Part shown: one piece after another, positions 46,045-56,295 of the stretch
Position numbering within the stretch: the stretch's first letter is position 1
Layout: each line of letters begins with the position of its first letter
Origin: Beverwykella pulmonaria
Lineage: Eukaryota; Ascomycota; Dothideomycetes; Pleosporales; Melanommataceae
Reading direction: 5' to 3'
DNA: 64,000 nt
NCBI GenBank assembly: GCA_001599595.1
Contig: BCHH01000014.1
Span: 195,587-259,586 of the forward strand
Position numbers and translations under genes: made by a program
Notes under the pieces: generated by a model
Databases searched by the model: none
The model's input: only the letters and a program-made list of their open reading frames with translations
What the model was told of the DNA's origin: nothing

Positions 46045-48623
46045 ATGGCTGATAATTCTTCAGCCTCGGAGATAACATCAGGACGGAAGCGGAAACGCAA
46101 GCCAAGGATTGTGCTGTCATGCAACGACTGCCGTCGTCGTAAACTCAAGTGCGATAGAGAGCTACCGTGCAATCGGTGCATTAATGGTGGAATTGCTCAT
46201 ACCTGCGTTTATGGGTGGAATGGAAGTTCCTTGCCATTGGATGCGTCGCTGATTACTTGTTTGGATCAGCCGCAACGGACGTCCCTCCATATTCCTCAGC
46301 CTCCTGCTGCAGCAGTATCCCAAATAAGGGCCCCGTCTGCCGAAAATGTGATCCAGCCGAAGACTTCTCCTCGGACAGAGACCGTGAAGGATGATAGAGT
46401 CGAGCAGTTGGAGCAGCGTGTAGCTTCCCTAGAAGCGCATCTGCTATCCCTGACAGCTACCTCCGAGAGCCAATCACAGCTGCACAAACCAGACGAGCCT
46501 GCTTCACGAGACCATGAAGGGAATCGTGCTTTGGTTGGCCTGTTCAAAGGCCGAAACTACCGTACCTTTTTTTATGGTCCTACAAGTCCACTAACACTTG
46601 TTTTTCACGTAAGTCATCCAGTAAGTTCGTCTCCTCTAGAGCTCACATTAGTAGTTCCCTGAAATCCGGCCTTTCATGAGAGAAGTATATCTAAGCTCGA
46701 CTCTAGACCGACTTTCGGAAGACATCAAGAAATTAGAAGACCGAGCTCGCTCAAAAGAAATCACAGGTCGAATCTTGTCTGTACCTTACCTTCGAAGCCT
46801 TCTGCCGGACCGGATAACAGTCGATTTGCTGATCAAGAAGTATATGGAGACCTTCGAAACAACGTATCGTATCTTGCATATCCCAACATTCTGGGCCGAC
46901 TATCAGACCTTCTGGGACTCGCCATCAGGATCAAACTCTGACATGGAGGCAGTGGTACTCGCTATCCTTGCATGTACGCTCTGTACATCAACCCATGATA
47001 ATACACGATACGACCCAAACGGTTCAATATTTCGCAGCAAAGCTATAGTGTGGATTAAGGCCTGCGAGACGTGGCTTAAGCGTCATAGTAATAAACATAG
47101 GACATTGGCAACACTTCAAGTTCGCTGCTTGCGTATTCTAGCTCTCATGACCACATGTATGAAGACCAAGGAGATTTACCAGGAGACTCAGGCACATATG
47201 GCTTTCATGAGATCATCCGGTATGCATCGAGATCCCTCTATCATGGGCTGCCGATGCTCGGTGTTTGAGGGCGAAATGCGGCGAAGACTGTGGGCCACAT
47301 CGTTAGAGTTAGAGCTCCAGACATCGATTGATAAAGGCAAGTGAAAGTTCCTGTACTTCACGTTTTCACGCATTTTTGACCAAGTTTTTTGTAAGGGCTA
47401 AAGGATATTGCAGGAACTTCTTCGATCCTGTCAAGTGTGGAATACGACTGCGCTCCTCCACGCAATATCAACGATTCAGAGCTGAGTGCCAATATACAGC
47501 AACTTCCTCCCTCGCAGCCTAAAATCGCATTCACAGACACGTCTTACCTTCACTGCTCTCTGGAGACGGCCACGCTTCGAACAAAATTGTGCGCATTAAC
47601 GAACAGTCTCAATTTCGGCCCTAGTCTCCCTGATATTCTACACTACGAAGAGGAGATCCAAAGCGGACTCAAAAATATCCCAAAATGGGCTGAACCAAAA
47701 TCCTTTCAAGCGTGGACCCTTCTCGATCTTCAGCTACGGCAATTCCTAGTCATTATACATACACCAAGAGCACTGCAGACGCAGCTTCGGGTGAAGGCCG
47801 ATCATCGATACTCCATACTGACGTGCCTGGAACAATCAACTCTTTTGATAGAACGGCACATTAACCTCACAGATTCAGGGAATTTCGTCCTGTGTTGCAT
47901 CAGGTCGGACTACTATCGAGCGGGACTTCTCACTTGCCACATCACTTACCATGCAAGTTCCGCTTCGGGTCAGTAATCTCTGCTCATTTCTTCTCTGATA
48001 ATTGACTGAAAGATGCTAGACAACCTTATAATCCGAGTCGCCAAATCCATATTCGACGACACAATGGAGAAAGCTCTTCGTCTGCACGAGGAAAGAGCCA
48101 TGCGACCCGGTCGCGGAAGCCACCAACACTGGTATATATCTGCAGCTTATGGCTTTGTTAGTATCAAGCTCGACCCTGTTCGCATAGCAATTTTCAAGCG
48201 GCAGGCCGTGGATAGAGTAGCTAGGTTATTGTACAAGATCTTGTCCTTGCAAGATCCCAGTGATGAGTACTTGGCGAATGAGGTTAGTATTCTATTCCAT
48301 GCGTCTCTTGTCTCTCCTTTCAAAGCAATCAAACCTTAAATTTTCCCTCTAGTGTTTAAAACCTAATATTTACTTAACATAAATATCTTGAAGATAATGG
48401 GCTCACACAATCGTAGGTCGTGCTTGAACATGATTCCACGCCCGCCGCGGCTCGTCTAAATGCCGCACCAAGTATTTGTGAACCCTCTACTCTTCCGGAT
48501 GCCTTTTCGAATTCTGGACTGCGCCTTGATGTTGGTGGAATAGATTTTGGCAACACATCAGAGTGGATGCTCGATGATTTTTGGTACTTCAACGACTTTG
48601 CTGCTGTGCCATTCAACAATTGA
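46045..48623 (+). CDS. Zn(II)2Cys6 fungal transcription factor
   Basis: Binuclear zinc-cluster regulator. Five exons: 46045-46608, 46655-47336, 47414-47952, 48013-48282, 48417-48623 (753 residues). The zinc cluster has Cys at about 26, 29, 36, 42, 45 and 54 (spacing 2-6-5-2-8), preceded by a basic RKRKRKPR stretch. A predicted coiled coil follows (VEQLEQRVASLEAHLL). The fungal-specific middle homology domain starts around residue 215 (LPDRITVDLLIKKYMETFE) and contains LHIPTFWADY and EGEMRRRLWATSLELEL. Intron 2 (AAAG|GCAAGT...TGCAG) and probably intron 3 (CAT|GCAAGT...AAAG) are GC-AG; for intron 3 a weak GT alternative (A|GTTCCG to CTAG) also keeps the frame. Intron 4 is long (134 nt), so the last exon is less certain. 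The first ATG with a Kozak-like gccATGg was chosen. Confidence 0.88.
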
Positions 48624-49915
48624 AGCTGCGAAAAATTCTCAAGGGTGAATGTACCAGTGCATCTGATTATCAAAATGGCTTGCGCGTTCTTCTCATCTAC
48701 TTAGGATTACAATCGTCTAGTCAATTAGATACTCTATTTCTTTCGACAGTTCCTCGCATTCACTAATTGCGCTAAATGTGGCCCTAGCATCATGGCTGTC
48801 ACGACAGTGCATTAATTCGTGTCCGCCCTCTAGGGCTAAGAGATGCCTCATAAACCCTCTGTAAAGTAGATAATAGTACAGTAGTAGGGTATTAATACCT
48901 CCTTGGCAGATACAGTAGGATAGCGTAGAGCTTTCTTTATCCTTCTAATATCTTACTAGAATCCATAGTAGACAGGCGTTAGCCGTATTGTAGTCTTGTT
49001 TCAGCCTTAGTCCTTCTCTTGGTTCATACTTTCCACTCACAACTCGAAACACCAGCATGCTCGGCCTGGAGCTGGAGAGAATTCCGAGAAGCGCGCAAAC
49101 TTCTGATTAGAGGGTGCCGACTTAGAAGGAATTCTTTTATTGTTGGACCACAAGAGAACTTAGCACTAGGCCACCACGCTGGCAGTTGCGTACTATCTAT
49201 ATGAGCGCAACTTGGAATATTTGGTCGCCATGATGTCAATTTGATATGGCGACATGGAGTTGCATTCATATCTGAGGGATTGAAGGCAGTATAAGGACAA
49301 AGTATGTTACTCCTCACTTGATCACCACAAACTCCATCCGAGTTTACTGCCGCATTCTGTTCTCCAGGTTAATTAAACCATCGTAATCACCATAGTAGAG
49401 TAAATTTTATTACTTTGCTGTTACCTACATCTGCATACTGCCTCTAATTTTCTCCGTAGATGTAGAAGCATGCTGTATATTGCGATGTTTTAAGGCCATC
49501 TATTGCTGGAGTATAGTGGGACTGCAATTTCATGAAGTGGATGAAAAGAAGAGATGTGCCTTAGAACTTAGCATTACGTACGCTTTTAGTTTACAAGTCT
49601 CTTTTCTTGAAACAGCGTTACAGGTAGTGTCATTCTACTTTTTCATCTTATTTAGTCTACTAGATCTATGTCTTCAGCCTTGTTACACTTTCTTTCACTC
49701 CATGTATTTGTATTTCGTTGTAATGTTAAGCTTGAACTTTTTAGTAGTTGAAAGAACTAGGAGACGTACAGCAGAGGTTCGTCCGAAGACAATACGCAAA
49801 TCTCCTCTTTACACTATCCTTACCGTTTATTGCGCGGCGCTATCCTAGTTCATATTGGGAATCTTGCTTCTGACAGTTTCAGATTCACAGCACTCCCGAT
49901 GAAGTGAAGATGGGA
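48624..49915. other. AT-rich repeat-like intergenic DNA
   Basis: Rich in TpA and without coding signal. 48780-49000 looks like degraded repeat: it shares TGGCAGATACAGYAGGAT (48904-48921) with 51217-51234. No complete element boundaries are found here. Confidence 0.45.
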
Positions 49916-49923
49916 TGAGTTTT
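49916..49923. repeat. Left target-site duplication of the hAT-type MITE
   Basis: TGAGTTTT, identical and in the same orientation as 50758-50765; 8 bp is the duplication length made by hAT transposases. Confidence 0.85.
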
Positions 49924-50757
49924 CAGGGCTGCCAACCGTACGTACTACGTTACGGCTCGCCCTTTTTGTGCCTGCTACTTCTCAGATTGCTGGTACGTTC
50001 GTACGTAAAGGGTGAATTGAGAGCCAAGTACGCAGCGTAAAAGTAACGTTTGAAATTGCTGCTATGTTTGTACGTTTCGCCTCAAAGTGAGAAGTTACGT
50101 GGGCGTAGTGGCTGTTATGTGAGAGGAGCGATCGCCAGTTGTCAAACTTGTCTGCGTTGTTGTGAGCTTTAGATTGAGGATTGTTGCGACAGCGTAAGAT
50201 GAGATAGGTGGGTTTATAACAATCTAAAGCGACGTTAGATTATTTATTGTAGAGAGGCAGTTTGATTATCGCGGAGCTAGTTTTCACGCGATACCTGCTT
50301 GTTGTCGCACCGCGCCAGCGTTGAGGCGCGAGCTAGACGCCTATCACTGAGCCTTGCCAAATTGAGAACCTGCTTGATAGGAGATGGAGGGCGTTGATGA
50401 GGCCGCGGATGATGCCTGGGAAGATTGAACAAATTGCTGCATCACGATGATACGCAGGTATAGGAGGTAGATGCCTAAAGTCACTGATGGTCCCCCTATT
50501 GCACGAGTCATAGGAGATTTGTGGCTGCAACAAAATATGACTTTAGCAACAAATAGCTTTATGCCAACAGGTAAACAACCTCCTCCAATGGGCACGAAAC
50601 CCGCCGCCAAAGTTACTAACGTATAGGCGTAGTACGTACAGGATTTATGCCAAACGAAACGAAAACTACGACTCACAAATCAATTACGTTCGTACGTATC
50701 ACGTGACCGTATAATTCACGTACTACGGGTACGTACTACGTCCGGTTGGCAGCCCTG
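49924..50757. mobile_element. Non-autonomous hAT-type transposon (MITE-like), 834 bp
   Basis: Both ends begin CAGGGCTGCCAACCG in inverted orientation (15 bp perfect), followed by imperfect continuation with ACGTACTACG-like sequence. It is flanked by the 8-bp direct repeat TGAGTTTT. The CAGGG terminus plus 8-bp duplication is the hallmark of the hAT superfamily. Subterminal zones are packed with TACGTACG/GTACGTTCG motifs (about 49938-50075 and 50687-50740), likely transposase-binding repeats. The interior has no transposase; the longest frame (minus strand, about 50344-50676) is unrelated to one and is probably not expressed. The perfect target duplication implies a relatively recent insertion, mobilised in trans. 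Confidence 0.88.
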
Positions 50758-50765
50758 TGAGTTTT
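50758..50765. repeat. Right target-site duplication of the hAT-type MITE
   Basis: TGAGTTTT, matching the left copy exactly. Confidence 0.85.
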
Positions 50766-52162
50766 ACTTATACAAAAAGACAGGCTCTCAGCCTAACGCA
50801 GTACTTCGCCTCAACACGGGTTCCGAAATCCATCCTTCGATCTGCCTCCATTCGACGTCACCAATGAGAGAACGGTAAGAGAAGGTAGCTACATTTGACT
50901 GGAGCTGTCCGAGCGAATCGCTATCAGTGCTTCATTGAATGTGCAGGTAGCGTTCGCTTAGCATGGCTGTGTAAGGCTGTGATCAGTCAAACTCAAAATC
51001 TGCACATCTGTGAGGGATACTTCTGTTTCCCGGCGGGCCTCCTGCGGAGGCCCCTCGGAGGCCTATCGAGCCGTGTGTCTATGGGTCACGTGACACACCA
51101 TATATATAGTTTCTCCGAATCCTCTGTGTTCTTAACATCTACTACATATTTCCACACCTCGGGAGAACATCAGGGATCTGTTAAAAGAATCTCTAAGAAG
51201 GATATAAAAGTACTGCTGGCAGATACAGCAGGATTTAGCAAAGCAAAGCCATCTGTTTGCCCTCTGTCTGTAGCTGCTTACTACCTCTTATTACCCTCCT
51301 TGGTAAGAACATACAGTACAATCGCCATTTAATGAGTCATAACTAGTGCATTCAGACGAAATTACTCTTATAATTCAACGCTGAGTTTGGATTGACCCGC
51401 TGTTTTCTCTTTCCACCATATCGTTTCAAGTTTCTTCGAGACCGTTTGTGTATGTTATTCATTCTATACCTTGAACACGAGGGCTCAAAGAGCCCGCCTG
51501 TATAAAAAACGATATGTCAAGGGTTTCTGGCAAAGCGTAGTATCAACCAGAAAGCTCAATGTCCCCTCATCATCCCAAGGCATTGTCAGTAGGGCACCAG
51601 GGCCACCTCCTTATCCACATGTCTACTTTGTGTATATTTTCCATTGAGCAGATGACCCAAATCTAAAGTCTTGGAGTACATGTAGCTCTTTTGTGAGCTA
51701 GATAAGATTTCATCCCAGCGGATAATAATCGGTTTAAAATCTAACATGCGGGAGAGTTTCTCGTTGTTTTGATTGTATTCCGGCTGGAATGGCCATCCGT
51801 ATTAGGTAGTTAGGCTCTCTAGTGGCTCTGCTTTTGGTCAGCCATTTTCATCGAGTCATTCTGTTGTGGAATGCCTCAGAAATTTGTTCCGTTCTTCTCA
51901 ATTCGGAAAATAAAGAGGAACGAAGCTAGAATGCGATTATCTATAAGCGAAGCGGGACAAAGGTTCCTATACTCGAAGAAAAATAGGCAGACAAAAGGGA
52001 AACCTAGTAAAACTTGAACTAGACTTAGCCAGGAAACTCTATTCGTCGTTATTCTCTGACTTCTCAGCCATTTTGTGGTATCCGTCATGGAGATCACATA
52101 ATATCATATGAAGATAGCTGTAATTTCTGCATCAAGACCTATGTACACGTATTCGACTGCGT
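50766..52162. other. Intergenic region with repeat fragments
   Basis: No gene is recognised. It contains a GC-rich hairpin (51035-51053), a CACGTGAC site followed by a TATATATA stretch near 51086-51110, and the motif shared with 48904-48921. The rest is AT-rich. Confidence 0.45.
51035..51063. repeat. GC-rich hairpin with extra half-site
   Basis: GGGCCTCC (51035-51042) and GGAGGCCC (51046-51053) form a perfect 8-bp inverted repeat around TGC, followed by a further CGGAGGCC at 51056-51063. It stands out in AT-rich surroundings. Role unknown. Confidence 0.6.
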
Positions 52163-53484
52163 CTAACTCGTCCACTTCAGGCGATTTCTTACATACTGCG
52201 CAATTCGGAGCAATCTGTCTGTCTTTTTTGGAGATGGAAGCATCCTTGCTCCTTTCTTCTTCAGCAACTTGATCAAGTCATCCAATTCTGGATTTTGGAT
52301 ACGTTCTGGGAGCGGCAAAAAGTCCTGTCGAAGAACGGACAGAGCAGATCTTCGAGCTTTTAGACCTCTTTTAACTTCCCTCCTCTCAATACAAGCATTC
52401 GGATCCGCCCCGTTGAGCACGAGAAGTTTAAGAATTCCAATCCAATCCATATAGTCATCTGCTTGGGTGTACAAACCGTTTTGCCATGGACTCCAGCTAT
52501 TGAACTTCTCATTCGGTCGATTTTCCGGAGCCGGCCTTGCCACTGATTAAATAGACGCCGTTGTCGTTTCGAAGCCAGTCACCAAAGTTTACCCACTGCG
52601 CTTGTTTACTGTTAGGATTCCGATATATCTACTCAAAGGTCTTTTCGTGTGATTGATCAATGTCATCGAAACGATCCTCCATCTTGACGTAGTTGAGGTA
52701 TGATCTGAGAATCTTCAAGACATCTTGGGGCCTCACCTTTTGGGTCTCTCTCGAGTATGTGTCCTTCGCTCTTGCATTGCTCTTCACCGTAGCCAGTGAC
52801 TCCTCGTGCCGCTTGATCGCCGATACCTGATCGGCCTCATGCTGTCTGGCCAATTGTTCTGTTTGGGCAGCAACAATAGCCGATAGGTCAGTTCTACTCT
52901 CCAGAATAGACTCTACGATTATTCTTGTCGCATTATCGAACGACTGAAGCTCTTGATCTTTTCGCAACTCGATCACATCGACAGTCGATTTCATGGATAC
53001 CAAAATCCGAAACTGTAGCTCTCCACGGATCGAGTCTAGGCGCTTCGAAGTCTCTTCTACCTTACTCTTATTCCACACTGTCTTTACCGCTTGCAAGATG
53101 CTCTTGCATTTTGTAGCCTCCCCTTTCAATCGATCGAATATTGGAGAATATTATTATCAGCTCTTCAGCGACCTTTGCGCTTTCAATCACAAGATTCTCC
53201 AAAGCCTGTTGAAGTCAGTCAAAATTCTCGTGGTATTCTCCAAGGTTTCTTACCTAACTGTCGGCGGTAAGTGGATCAGATATATGGGGATCTAGACGAG
53301 ACCAGGTCTTGAGCTTGTCGTTTAACGACTTGAGATCTTTCACCGTCAACTCGAGCTCTTTATTTTGCACAGTTAATCCTGCCTGATAAATTTTTTGACC
53401 AGCTGAGAGCAATTTGGCTGAAAATTCCACAACTTAAAGAATGTTCGCCGCAAGTCCGAACGCTGCCAGAGACGACAATGTGTT
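52163..53484 (-). pseudogene. Decayed NLR-like STAND gene (N-terminal domain, NACHT P-loop, ankyrin end)
   Basis: Reading 5' to 3' on the minus strand: an N-terminal fungal STAND-associated domain without its ATG (SLAAFGLAANIL, then TAA where relatives have Gln, then VVEFSAKLLSAGQKIYQAG); a TAG at a splice junction; ALENLVIESAKVAEEL in a second exon; a frameshift near 53140; then SILQAVKTVWNKSKVEE through ESILESRTDLSAIVAAQ to SHEKTFE; a TAG replacing a conserved Trp near 52629; then IYRNPNSKQAQW and the NACHT Walker A GKAGSGKST (near 52520). Immediately afterwards the frame jumps to a terminal ankyrin-like piece (GILKLLVLNGADPNAC) that ends at 52163, so most of the NACHT and repeat region has been deleted. 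Intact relatives are innate-immunity/heterokaryon-incompatibility-type receptors in fungi. All three nonsense codons fit CpA-to-TpA changes. Confidence 0.75.
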
Positions 53485-53986
53485 TGTACACAAGGTTGTG
53501 CTAGTTATTGCGAGATGTTGTGAGAGCAGTACTAGCAGGGAACAGAACGAAGGGATGGATCAGAGTTAAACAGGGTTGATTCATCAGAGTCGAGATGAAT
53601 CCTTGAGGATACCCAGGAAATTGTGATGTTTGCATTCACTGCAAACCGAATGCTACAATCAAATCAATCTGCAAGATGAACATTGACACAACATTCAACA
53701 AACAACAACAACAACAACAACTATTCAATCCACGGCTAATCCTAGAGCGGACAAGGTTCTTCAAAAGCAATGGTCGCTTGAATGAGAAGACCTGCATGCC
53801 TTTCATGCACACAACCCCGCTCGTCTCCGCTGACTCGACCTCGGTCTTCTCGCATCTCCAATTTCCCCAATGAACTTCACTCCCCATGAACAAAACCAGC
53901 ATTTTACCTCAATCTTATCTCCCAGTCTCTAAAGTCTTTAATATTCATAAAATAAAGACAGCTCTTCGACTTAATCCAAGAACAAG
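53485..53986. other. Intergenic region with CAA repeat
   Basis: Promoter side of the acyl-CoA synthetase gene. A CAA trinucleotide run lies at about 53695-53720. No coding sequence is recognised. Confidence 0.5.
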
Positions 53987-56035
53987 ATGGCAGCTCCAGC
54001 TGCCGCCGCCCTTGCAGGCGCCACCGCCCTCGCAGCATACATAAATGGAAAATACCACATAGCGCAAGACTTAAAAGCCAAGCGGCGGCGAAAGAAGGCT
54101 ATGGAGTGGTATGCCGAGCTGGGTATGTCCACTTTCTTGTCCCGTGCATCCACCTCTAGCATCATAGTTCCTCATGTATTCGGTTACAATTAATTCCATG
54201 TAATCCTCCGCTCCATTTGTTAGAAAACAATTACCTCCGTCTAATCCATTCTCCTCAATACAGTGGCTCAAAATCGCCTCTCTCTATGGTACACCTTCTC
54301 TATACATGCCCCTAACCACCCTAACTCACTCTGCATCTGGTCGCGCGATAAACAATACACATGGCGCGAAACGCACGACCGCGCGGTGCAATGGGCTCAT
54401 TTCTTCCTCTCTCAGGGTGTCAAGCCGGGAGACTTGGTAGCTACGTACCTACAGAATTCGGCAGATTTTCTGCTGATCTGGCTGGGACTGTGGTGTATTG
54501 GGTGCGCGCCCGCGATGCTGAACTATAATCTCCGCCAGGAGAGTTTGGTGCACTGTTTGCGTGTCAGTGACGCGAAAATAGTCCTCGTAGACGAGGACTC
54601 CGAGACTCGCGCGCGCTATGAGGATGCGATGAAAGACGGGAAAGAGCAAGAATTAGGCGTAACGTCTGTTTTCGTAACGGCCGACTTTCTGGAGACGTTG
54701 TACGACGGGCCTGTCCCCGCGGTGCCGGGCGATGAATACAGGGAAAAGGTGAAAGGGGCGGATCCGAGCTGCCTCCTCTACACCTCTGGCACTACGGGAT
54801 TACCCAAAGCGGGCAAGTACACCGTAGGCCGGTACCACGAGCGTGGAAACCCGTCGTCTCTCTCCTTCGACCAGAAGCCCGGGCCAGACGGGGATAGATG
54901 GTACTGCTGCATGCCCTTATTCCACGGCACGGGGGGTCTGGCCTGCATGGGCGCATTGTCGGGCGGCATGAGCGCGGCTGTTGGCCGCAAGTTCAGCGTT
55001 AGCACCTTTTGGAACGATGTACATGATTCGGATTCTACGATTTTCGTCTACGTGGGCGAGGCGGCACGGTACTTGCTGATGGCGCCGCCGCATCCGCTGG
55101 AGCGCAAACATCCGCGGCTCAGAGGCATGTTCGGGAATGGGATGAGGCCAGATGTTTGGGCAAGGTTCAAAGAGAGGTTCGATGTACCGGAGGTGATTGA
55201 GTTTTTTAATTCTACAGAGGGGGTCCTGGCACTGGTTATTCATTCAAAAGGCGAGTTTACGGAGAGTTGTGTGGGGCAGCATGGGGCTATTCTAAGGAGG
55301 GATCTGCATGATGTGCTAGTGCCTGTGGCCATTGATGCCGAGACGGGCGCGATCATCAGAGAGAAAGACGGCTTCGTGAAGAGGAGGACGTACGACCAAG
55401 GTGGGGAAATACTGGTCCAGATCCCCAGCGAAGACGCGTTTGCGGGGTACTTCAATAATCCCGCCGCGACGGCGAAGAAGTACGAGCGGGACGTATTTAA
55501 GAAAGGGGATCTGTATTATAGATCTGGGGATGCGCTGAGGAGAGATGCAGACGGGCGGTGGTTTTTCCTAGATCGGCTGGGCGATACGTATCGCTGGAAG
55601 AGCGAGAATGTTTCGACGGCAGAGGTGGCGGAGGTGTTAGGGAAGTATCCTGGGGTTACGGAAGCGATGGTATATGGGGTGCTGGTGCCGAAGCATGACG
55701 GGAGGGCTGGATGTGTGGCGCTAAGGTTCACTCCTGAGACAAATGTATCGACATTCGACTGGGCGGCGTTCTTAGAGTACGCGCGGGGGAAGCTACCGAG
55801 ATATGCAGTGCCGGTATTCATTCGCTTGGTATCAGACAGTAGCAAAACGGACAACAACAAGCAGAACAAGACACCACTAAGAGAAGAGGGAATTGAGTTG
55901 GAAAGGTACGGAGAGAAGGTTGAGGGAGGCAAGAATGATGTGGTGCTGTGGGTGCCACCAGGGAGCCCGACGTATGTGAGGTTTGAGATGGCGGATTTGG
56001 AGTTGCTCAGGAAGGGGGGAGCGGTGATGCTGTAG
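53987..56035 (+). CDS. FAT1: FAT1-like very-long-chain acyl-CoA synthetase / fatty acid transporter
   Basis: Member of the ANL superfamily, FATP/Fat1 branch, which activates long and very long fatty acids to acyl-CoA at membranes and couples this to uptake. Exons 53987-54122 and 54264-56035 (635 residues), intron 141 nt (GTATGT...ATACAG). An Ala-rich N-terminal segment (about 3-18) looks like a membrane anchor. The AMP-binding signature YTSGTTGLPK is at about residue 216; later motifs are YCCMPLFHGTG, EFFNSTEG, the adenylate motif YRSGDAL with DGRWFFLDRLGD, and the C-terminal domain TEAMVYGVLVPKHDGRAG, typical of FATP/Fat1. The open frame can be read from a GTG at 54263, but that is the splice junction, not a start. 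Acyl specificity is inferred from the branch only. Confidence 0.92.
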
Positions 56036-56295
56036 ACGGAGTGGGAAAAGAGTAGAAGTAGACATTCATAGAAATACATGCGCGACTGAGGAAACACTTA
56101 CGTCCTGCAAGGCAAGACCCCATTTGGCAATTGCATGTACCCTCCAACAGCTTTGCTGATCTCTTTGCCCACTGTTTAGATTCTCCTGCCTTTCCCATAA
56201 GATATCCGCTTGAAGTGATAAGTGATCGCAGCCCTAGTGATGGCACTTTCCGCTTCTACCGACCTATCATGCAAGCACGATTACGGTTCGTAAAA

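Noticed and set aside
50344..50676. 110-codon minus-strand frame inside the hAT-type MITE
   Set aside because: Not similar to a transposase or any family I know; probably chance.
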